5,516 nt of DNA, taken from the NCBI GenBank assembly GCA_018897225.1, contig JAHILC010000227.1, positions 1 to 5,516 on the forward strand, written 5' to 3'. Source of the DNA: Actinomycetota bacterium. GTDB taxonomy: Bacteria > Actinomycetota > Humimicrobiia > Humimicrobiales > Humimicrobiaceae. Under the pieces are notes generated by a model. The model made no database searches. It was not told the origin of the DNA and was given only the letters and a program-made list of their open reading frames with translations. The position numbers and the translations under genes were made by a program. Shown one piece after another: positions 5,359 through 5,516 of the stretch. Within the stretch, counting starts at the first letter, position 1. Each line of letters opens with the position of its first letter.

Positions 5359-5516
5359 CATTTACCTTTCAAATAATTAGAAGAAAATTGTACTACTTTC
5401 TTTGGGCCGCTTTTAAAAAGAGGGTTAAAATATCTTTTTATTAGATACCCTGCACCTTTTCTGCTGTCTAAAGAATATACCACAGTTGAATTGATTATCC
5501 CAGAAATATTGACTAT
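5358..5516 (-). CDS. C-terminal end of an unrecognised protein (5' end outside window)
   Basis: An open minus-strand frame runs from the window edge for 52 codons to TGA at 5358-5360, immediately followed by a second TGA. It reads approximately IVNISGIINSTVVYSLDSRK, continuing with GAGYLIKRYFNPLFKSGP and ending in KKVVQFSSNYLKGK. The tail is basic and mostly hydrophilic, with no clear membrane segment. The stop overlaps the start of the flippase-like gene, so the two are in one operon and probably translationally coupled. I do not recognise the family. Partners of UPF0104 proteins are often glycosyltransferases or other envelope-lipid enzymes, but nothing visible here confirms that. The support is the uninterrupted frame and the tight stop/start junction. 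Confidence 0.7.
   Translation of the reverse strand: MVNISGIINSTVVYSLDSRKGAGYLIKRYFNPLFKSGPKKVVQFSSNYLKGK

Overview
The window is a stretch of AT-rich bacterial chromosome. Every gene I can support lies on the minus strand, so transcription runs from position 5516 towards 1. The rpsF-ssb pair, short intergenic gaps, purine-rich ribosome binding sites and sigma-70/sigma-A-like promoter candidates all indicate a bacterium. The low GC content fits an anaerobic Firmicute-like organism. However, the SSB reads more like actinobacterial or Chloroflexi SSBs (DPELRFTPSG near the N-terminus, APSLEFA after the OB fold), so a deep-branching, low-GC relative of Actinobacteria is also possible. I cannot settle the lineage from the sequence alone.

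In transcription order: (1) 5516-5358 holds the last 52 codons of an unrecognised protein, whose stop overlaps the start of the next gene. (2) 5358-4267 encodes a polytopic membrane protein of the UPF0104 / LPG-synthase-TM (flippase-like) family. (3) 4266-3990 is a 277-base non-coding gap. It holds promoter candidates, a small hairpin and a long-looped 11-bp inverted repeat followed by a U-tract, directly before a strong Shine-Dalgarno sequence. This looks like an intrinsic terminator or attenuator in the leader of the next gene. (4) 3989-2118 encodes a 623-residue divergent relative of phosphoenolpyruvate carboxykinase, which I believe is DUF4914. (5) 2101-1694 encodes a DUF454/YbaN-type small membrane protein, 16 bases downstream. 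(6) 1596-922 encodes a histidine-phosphatase (phosphoglycerate mutase-like) enzyme. (7) 921-767 is a promoter plus structured leader. (8) 766-473 is rpsF (ribosomal protein S6), with a GTG start. (9) 438-1 is ssb, cut off by the window edge probably one sense codon before its stop.

The rpsF-ssb part is the conserved start of the rpsF-ssb-rpsR operon. The other genes look like two or three short transcription units. The most interesting parts are the PEPCK-like protein of unknown reaction, the attenuator-like leader in front of it, and the rpsF leader, which has a CCG next to a hairpin and a possible pairing that would mask the Shine-Dalgarno sequence, as expected for S6:S18 autoregulation. 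I see no mobile element, CRISPR array, tRNA or rRNA.
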